NCBI GenBank assembly: GCA_017303455.1
Contig: JAFLBM010000021.1
Location: forward strand, 1 to 64,000
Length of the DNA stretch: 64,000 bases
Source: Chitinophagales bacterium
Lineage (GTDB): Bacteria > Bacteroidota > Bacteroidia > Chitinophagales > Chitinophagaceae
Direction of reading: 5' to 3'
Made by a program: the position numbers and the translations under genes. A model generated the notes under the pieces. That model was not told where the DNA came from. It saw only the letters and a list, made by a program, of their open reading frames with translations, and did not search any database. Position 1 is the first letter of the stretch; each line of letters begins with the position of its first letter. Shown here in pieces: positions 61,801 to 64,000 of this stretch.

Positions 61801-62043
61801 TACTAATGACTTGATGACCTGGGCATCTGATGCTGAGCCTGCCGAAGCATCTTTTTTTGCCAGCACATATATTTTCTTTACTTCCGCCAGGGCAGATTTA
61901 GGAAGATTCTTTTTATTGAACTCTTCTACTTTTTTCCATTCTTTTTCGTAATTCTTGACGGGGGGCTGACTGTTTGAAGGCATGGCAAATAAACCGGATA
62001 AGGTGATGGTCAGGAAAAGGTTTTTAAAAAGCTGAAAATGCAT
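55819..62043 (-). CDS. Alpha-2-macroglobulin family protein with several in-frame repeat inserts
   Basis: The 2,074-residue protein has a signal peptide ('FKNLFLTITLSGLFAMPSNSQ'), an N-terminal helical extension, MG2-type domains ('YLFADRSIYRPGQTVYFKGIVLG', 'LRDANYKDIDSIKVKTNEFGSFNGKF'), the A2M signature 'FFPELRTDSSGTIEFSFTLPEALTKWKFQVLAHT', and a helical thioester domain with 'YPYDCAEQTWNRYY' near residue 1510, whose CxEQ motif suggests an intact thioester. Such proteins trap attacking proteases in the periplasm or at the surface. The gene carries at least five repeat-derived in-frame inserts: 'DASAGSASDA' near residue 65, 'ENGKWKMDNGQW', 'SGAGSRESGEY', 'SLPAGGPGW' and 'ASPEGGGLEGA'. The frame is unbroken throughout. 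Confidence 0.93.
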   Translation of the reverse strand: MHFQLFKNLFLTITLSGLFAMPSNSQPPVKNYEKEWKKVEEFNKKNLPKSALAEVKKIYVLAKKDASAGSASDAQVIKSLVYMTGLQAETRENNEILSIKEIEKEIPAAKEPASSILKSLLAEQYQTYFENHRWQLYDRTKTSSFKKEDIATWDAEDFHKKTSELYLQSISNERLLQQTKLEPFDAIIIKGNVRHLRPTLYDLLAHRAIDYFENDERDIQKPAYAFEIDQASAFDPAAGFIHRKFPTKDSLSLQHKALLIYQKLIAFHLNDAKHDALLDADIQRIHFVKEKSTHPDKDNLYFRAINHIANQYGKSPAAAQAWYLLAQYYNEKAESYKPFGDTTHRFARVKAKEICEEVLQLKDSSEGKTNCYNLLNTINSKSLQFSIEKVNVPNLPFRALVNYRNLNTVYLRLIKADENLKKELADQYGDKYWSSILAAKAERNWQQALPITNDLQDHSVEIKVDALPAGEYVLVAGSDKDFNNEKTILGARLFYVSTISYVNNSNDYFVLNRENGQPLAKAAIQVWEQKYDYQQSKNVKVKGKLYQADANGFFRLDKKVTEENKRYENVSFYFDITHNGERLFMNDLQYDYYYNRQNSVEPKTVTLVYLFADRSIYRPGQTVYFKGIVLGMNTAAKTNAVKQDYETTVILRDANYKDIDSIKVKTNEFGSFNGKFRLPVSGLNGQFSIYTKKDGGTVSFKVEEYKRPKFFVEYEPIKGTYKVNDTIKVTGVAKAYAGNNIDGAIVKYSVVREPRFLYPWLSRRWWQPPVQQMEIAHGEIKTDKDGKFIVAFTAIPDLALDKKFEPVFDYTVYADVTDINGETRSGEQSVSVSYKALMLVSNIPASLPADSLKSLNIRTENMNGEFEPAKITVTITKLKEEKRLIRDRFWERPDQFVMSKEEYIKAFPYDEYDNESDYKSWEKGAEVFSKTDSVKENGKWKMDNGQWAAGFYMIEISTTDKNGEAVKDIQYIELFDERSNQLNQPQYLWSQAAKAIEPGETTAVQLGTSADNLFVVHQLDKKSGAGSRESGEYSYVTLNNEKKSFPFSATEADRGGYGVGWLFVKHNRFYQYNQTINVPWTNKDLSIEYASFRDKTLPGSEEKWKVKISGYKKEQVAAEMLAGMYDASLDQFYPHRWTKPSVWPIYYNNQRWNGSQNFLKIEATEKYAVGPEYKDFTKNYDLLFTNTYNDVIAVGYGTMKRKRGEEMYFAAPALKMVTIGNASGETDANDVAFFRGNNYKNTGFLKVSDGDGIQDALDNENKNNSSQQSSEVKIRKNFNETAFFFPELRTDSSGTIEFSFTLPEALTKWKFQVLAHTKEAAFGYSTKEIVTQKELMVQPNAPRFLREGDKLEFSTKIVNLTDKELTGQAELQLFDASTNQSVDGWFRNAFPNQYFTVAAGQSEVVKFPIDVPYLFDKALVWRIVAKANSLPAGGPGWADGEENAMPVLTNRMLVTETMPLPMRGSGTKNFSFDKLLNSGNSETLQHYSLTLEYTSNPAWYAVQALPYLMEYPYDCAEQTWNRYYANTLAAMVANSSPKIKSVFNEWTKASPEGGGLEGALMSNLQKNQELKAVLLEETPWVLQAKNENEQKKNIALLFDMIKMSEQLSSSYDKLKQLQSSNGGFVWFSGGPDDRYMTQYIVTGIGHLKKLKAFAKGQDDKLNAILKTAIPYLDRKIKEDYDNLIKYKTDLKKYRPDYTTIQYLYMRSFFPEYAIDKKSMTAYTYFRTRAQQTWTTQSKYMQGMTALTLFRTNDLKTPAAILKSLKETAINNEELGMYWKEQSTGGWFWYQAPIETQALLIEVFQEAGKDQVTVDDLRTWLLKNKQTNNWKTTKATAEACYALLLQGTEWLTNEPLVEVKLGNLTVKSTDNKQEAGTGYFKKLVDGKNVMPQMGTIAVTVTNPSTPLTNQPVNPVSWGGIYWQYFEDLDKITSASTPLKLDKKLFIETNTDRGPVLTPVNDGDVLKVGDKIKVRVELRVDRDMEYVHMKDMRASALEPVNVLSSYKWQGGLGYYETTKDASTNFFFSYLRKGTYVFEYPLFVTHAGNFSNGITTIQCMYAPEFTSHSEGIRINVE
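57367..57400. repeat. GC-rich repeat insert in the macroglobulin gene (CCCCTCC type)
   Basis: AGCC and GGCT ends flank CCCTCC-, CTCCCCC- and GGGGAGG-type blocks; the minus strand reads 'ASPEGGGLEGA'. The block composition is sharply unlike its coding surroundings. Confidence 0.7.
57742..57758. repeat. Perfect palindrome insert in the macroglobulin gene
   Basis: CCCTCCC and GGGAGGG flank a 3-nt loop; the surrounding minus-strand codons read 'SLPAGGPGW', close to the LPAG insert of aspS. Confidence 0.75.
58951..58978. repeat. Four-unit heptamer array in the macroglobulin gene
   Basis: Four tandem 7-nt units, TCCCGAC twice, then TCCCGGC and TCCTGAC. Read on the minus strand they give 'SGAGSRESG'. 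The 28-nt array is not a multiple of three, so its entry must have been compensated by flanking changes. Confidence 0.8.
59203..59237. repeat. Five-unit heptamer array in the macroglobulin gene
   Basis: Five tandem units of the form CCATTnT (CCATTGT twice, CCATTTT twice, CCATTCT). On the minus strand they give 'ENGKWKMDNGQW'. Confidence 0.85.
61829..61851. repeat. TTCGnCAnGCTCAG-type palindrome inside the macroglobulin gene
   Basis: Arms GATGCT and AGCATC flank GAGCCTGCCGA. The insert reads 'DASAGSASD' on the minus strand and shares its core with the two extragenic copies at 55.5 and 55.8 kb. Confidence 0.8.
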
Positions 62044-62330
62044 ACAACCAAATTTTATACAAGGTAATTAATCTTAGGCGACGGTAAGATGCTCTCCGGC
62101 AGGGAATTTCATAAATCCTGTATCAACCTTTCGTGGCCGGGATAATTTTCCTGTTCAAAAAAAATATTTTTCTTCATTAAACCCGGTTATGTATTCTCCT
62201 GTAATCCTTTGCTGGCAATTACTCCCGCATATTGCTGCATGTTCATGGTGAAACCGGCAGGGCCCTTTAACGTTTTGTTGCACCCGTTTTTGGCACGATG
62301 GCATGTGCTTTGAAATTATGGTTATCAAAA
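62044..62330. other. Intergenic region upstream of the small ORF
   Basis: AT-rich gap between the divergent macroglobulin and DUF4476 genes. It holds TGGCACG (62291-62297) and an overlapping TGGCATG-N4-TTGAA (62299-62314) that resemble a sigma-54 site, but the invariant GC of the -12 element is not kept. I saw no gene. Confidence 0.45.
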
Positions 62331-62336
62331 AGGAGG
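62331..62336 (+). promoter_or_regulatory. Perfect Shine-Dalgarno sequence
   Basis: AGGAGG lies 4 nt before the ATG at 62341 (10 nt before the in-frame ATG at 62347). Such a strong site is unusual in this genome and supports translation of the small ORF. Confidence 0.7.
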
Positions 62337-62340
62337 AATA

Positions 62341-62454
62341 ATGAAAATGATGAAAGAAATAATAAAACAGTTACTCACCGGGCTTAACAACAAGCATGGC
62401 CTTTATGGTTCTTTACCCGGTAATTACCAGATGGCCGTTTTACGTTTAAAATAA
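62341..62454 (+). CDS. Small ORF of 37 codons upstream of the DUF4476 gene
   Basis: The frame reads MKMMKEIIKQLLTGL, then NNKHGLYGSLPGNY and ends QMAVLRLK. It is preceded by a perfect AGGAGG and stops 5 bp before the DUF4476 start, so the two can be co-transcribed and perhaps translationally coupled. The N-terminal half could form a basic amphipathic helix. No family is recognised. It may be a regulatory leader peptide or a functional small protein. The alternative is a chance ORF, made less likely by the ribosome site. Confidence 0.55.
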   Translation: MKMMKEIIKQLLTGLNNKHGLYGSLPGNYQMAVLRLK

Positions 62455-62459
62455 ATAAT

Positions 62460-63185
62460 ATGAAAAAGATTTTTACCCTTTTACTAAGCTCCCTTTTTTC
62501 ACTTTCGCTGTTAGCCTTTGATGGCAGCAAGCTGAGTATCTCCACCATCAGTAACAATATGGACCTGAAGATCGAGATCGACGGACGGAGGTTCATCATG
62601 AAAGATAACACGATCACCCTTCGTAATATGCCCGACGGCTACCATACCATTAAGATATTCCGTGATAAGAAGAAAAATGGTAATGGCTGGGGATTCGGCA
62701 GGAAGCAGGAAGTGATTTATAGCGCTTCTGTTTTTTTGAAACGTGGATTTCATACTGACATTACCGTGAACAGGTTTGGCAAAGTATTCGTGGATGAACG
62801 CCGCATTGACCGTAACGATGATTGGTACAGGGATGATGACGATGACGACTATTATGATGACAACAACAGCGGCTGGGATAACCCCTATAACAGCAACGTG
62901 ATGTCTGCGAGGGAGTTTGACCTGCTGAAAGAATCCTTACGCAAAGAATGGTTCGAGAACAACCGGGTAACTTCTGCCAAAGTGGTAATGGATAAAAGTT
63001 ACTTCAGCAGCCAGCAGGTAAAAGAATTACTGCAGTTGTTCACGTTCGAGAACAATAAACTGGAACTGGCAAAATATGCTTACCGTAATACAGTGGACAA
63101 GCGAACTTATTTCATTGTGAACGATGTGTTCAGCTTCGGCAGCAGCCGCGACGAACTGGCCCGTTTTATCCGTGATTTTCGTTAA
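62460..63185 (+). CDS. Secreted DUF4476 protein
   Basis: The 241-residue protein has a signal peptide ('IFTLLLSSLFSLSLLAF', about 1-19). A beta-sandwich-like first half follows ('LKIEIDGRRFIMKDNTITLRNMPDGYHTIKIF'), then an acidic linker ('DDWYRDDDDDDYYDDNN'). The C-terminal domain, 'MSAREFDLLKESLRKEWFENNRVTSAKVVMDKSYFSSQQVKELLQLFTFENNKLELAKYAY' in parts, is the DUF4476 pattern. The function of that domain is unknown. It lies 5 bp after the small ORF and is closed by a strong hairpin. Confidence 0.9.
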   Translation: MKKIFTLLLSSLFSLSLLAFDGSKLSISTISNNMDLKIEIDGRRFIMKDNTITLRNMPDGYHTIKIFRDKKKNGNGWGFGRKQEVIYSASVFLKRGFHTDITVNRFGKVFVDERRIDRNDDWYRDDDDDDYYDDNNSGWDNPYNSNVMSAREFDLLKESLRKEWFENNRVTSAKVVMDKSYFSSQQVKELLQLFTFENNKLELAKYAYRNTVDKRTYFIVNDVFSFGSSRDELARFIRDFR

Positions 63186-63225
63186 CCCTCTGTCCCTATG
63201 GGGGAGTTAATAAAGCATGATAACT

Positions 63226-63255
63226 GCAATGCCTCTTCAGATGAAGAGGCATTGC
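63226..63255. terminator. Intrinsic terminator between the DUF4476 gene and sucD
   Basis: A perfect 13-bp stem (63226-63238 with 63243-63255) closes a 4-nt AGAT loop. TTATTTAG follows on the plus strand, so it mainly serves the DUF4476 transcript, but it may also act on the convergent sucD transcript. Confidence 0.85.
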
Positions 63256-63286
63256 TTATTTAGAAATTTATAAGGATCTTAATTGA

Positions 63287-64000
63287 TTACTTTTTGATCA
63301 CTTCCGCCATCTTCTTACCGATATCAGCCGGGCTGCTGACCACATGGATACCACATTCGGTCATAATCTTCATCTTGGCAGCAGCGGTATCATCAGCACC
63401 ACCAACAATAGCACCGGCATGACCCATCCTGCGGCCGGGAGGCGCTGTTTGACCGGCGATAAAGCCAACCACCGGTTTTTTATTACCGGTTTCTTTGATC
63501 CAGCGGGCCGCTTCAGCTTCCATACCACCACCGATCTCGCCGATCATTACTATCGCATCTGTTCCGGGATCATTCATGAATAATTCAACGGCTTCTTTGG
63601 TAGTGGTTCCGATGATCGGGTCGCCACCAATACCAACGGCTGTAGAAATACCGAGACCAGCTTTTGCCACCTGGTCAGCAGCTTCGTAGGTCAGGGTGCC
63701 GGATTTGGAAACGATACCGATACGGCCGGGGATAAATACAAACCCGGGCATGATGCCTACTTTACATTCACCGGCCGTGATCACACCGGGGCAGTTAGGG
63801 CCTACCAGCCTCGTGGGTTTTCCCTGTAAATAATTTTTCACTTTCACCATATCCTGCACAGGGATGCCTTCTGTGATACACACCACCAGTTTGATACCGG
63901 CATCGGCTGCTTCCATAATGGCATCGGCGGCAAAAGCAGGGGGAACAAAAATGATACTGGTATCAGCACCGGTTGTTTTCACACAATCCGCCACTGTATT
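63287..64000 (-). CDS. sucD: Succinyl-CoA ligase alpha subunit (5' partial)
   Basis: The frame runs to the window edge, and codons before the GTG at 63994 are open ('NTVADCVK'), so about 50 N-terminal residues are missing. The visible 238 residues contain 'TGADTSIIFVPPAFAADAI', 'VGPNCPGVI', 'GRIGIVSKSGTLTYEA' and the active-site loop 'GRRMGHAGAIVGG' with the phosphorylated His. The enzyme interconverts succinyl-CoA and succinate with nucleotide formation in the TCA cycle. The partner sucC is not in the window. Confidence 0.96.
   Translation of the reverse strand, partial: NTVADCVKTTGADTSIIFVPPAFAADAIMEAADAGIKLVVCITEGIPVQDMVKVKNYLQGKPTRLVGPNCPGVITAGECKVGIMPGFVFIPGRIGIVSKSGTLTYEAADQVAKAGLGISTAVGIGGDPIIGTTTKEAVELFMNDPGTDAIVMIGEIGGGMEAEAARWIKETGNKKPVVGFIAGQTAPPGRRMGHAGAIVGGADDTAAAKMKIMTECGIHVVSSPADIGKKMAEVIKK

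Noticed and set aside
1..64000. tRNA, rRNA or insertion-sequence genes
   Set aside because: I looked for T-loop motifs, rRNA-like segments and transposase motifs while reading and saw none. A tRNAscan-SE or ISfinder run would settle it.

Overview
The window reads as a chromosomal segment of a Bacteroidota bacterium, most likely Chitinophagaceae. The evidence is a SusC/SusD pair, a Por-secretion (T9SS) sorting domain, lipoprotein signals of the Bacteroidota type, TAnnTTTG-like -7 boxes, a DUF4476 protein, and generally weak Shine-Dalgarno sequences. The genus is inference, because no rRNA or other marker is present. I saw no tRNA, rRNA, CRISPR array, transposase, integrase or prophage gene.

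Layout. (1) 1-9.7 kb, plus strand: a small polysaccharide-utilisation locus with a MBG-repeat T9SS protein (5' end outside the window), an alginate-lyase-fold polysaccharide lyase, SusC, SusD and an acetyl-esterase-like hydrolase, closed by a strong terminator. (2) 9.9-32.7 kb: a large surface-polysaccharide locus. It holds an initiating sugar-phosphate transferase, a nucleotidyltransferase-fold protein, a block of three radical SAM enzymes (two of the B12-binding type) with three class I methyltransferases and an amidohydrolase, then eight glycosyltransferases, two polymerase/ligase-type membrane proteins, a Wzx-type flippase and a UDP-sugar epimerase. The minus-strand genes from 30.6 down to 20.4 kb touch or overlap and look like one operon. 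(3) 32.7-36.9 kb: metY-metX-hom operon under a SAM-I (S-box) riboswitch, with terminator and antiterminator both readable. (4) 36.9-55.8 kb: mostly housekeeping and conserved hypothetical genes, including a small SecA-like protein, uvrA, a Yip1-family protein, rarA, an esterase, a trypsin-like protease, aspS, two MtfA-type metallopeptidases, a FAD oxidoreductase and a GIY-YIG protein. (5) 55.8-64 kb: a 2,074-residue alpha-2-macroglobulin family protein, a previously uncalled 37-codon ORF with a perfect Shine-Dalgarno sequence in front of a DUF4476 protein, and the 5'-truncated sucD.

The most unusual signal is structural. Several unrelated GC-rich palindromes and heptamer arrays sit in frame inside essential or large genes: a LPAGQAG insert in aspS, a 35-bp palindrome in rarA, and five separate repeat-type inserts in the macroglobulin gene. 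The same palindrome cores recur in terminators between genes. Other points for follow-up are the radical SAM/methyltransferase block inside the polysaccharide locus, the stand-alone SecA-like protein, a glycosyltransferase resembling animal GT12 enzymes, and the complete attenuation circuit of the S-box riboswitch.
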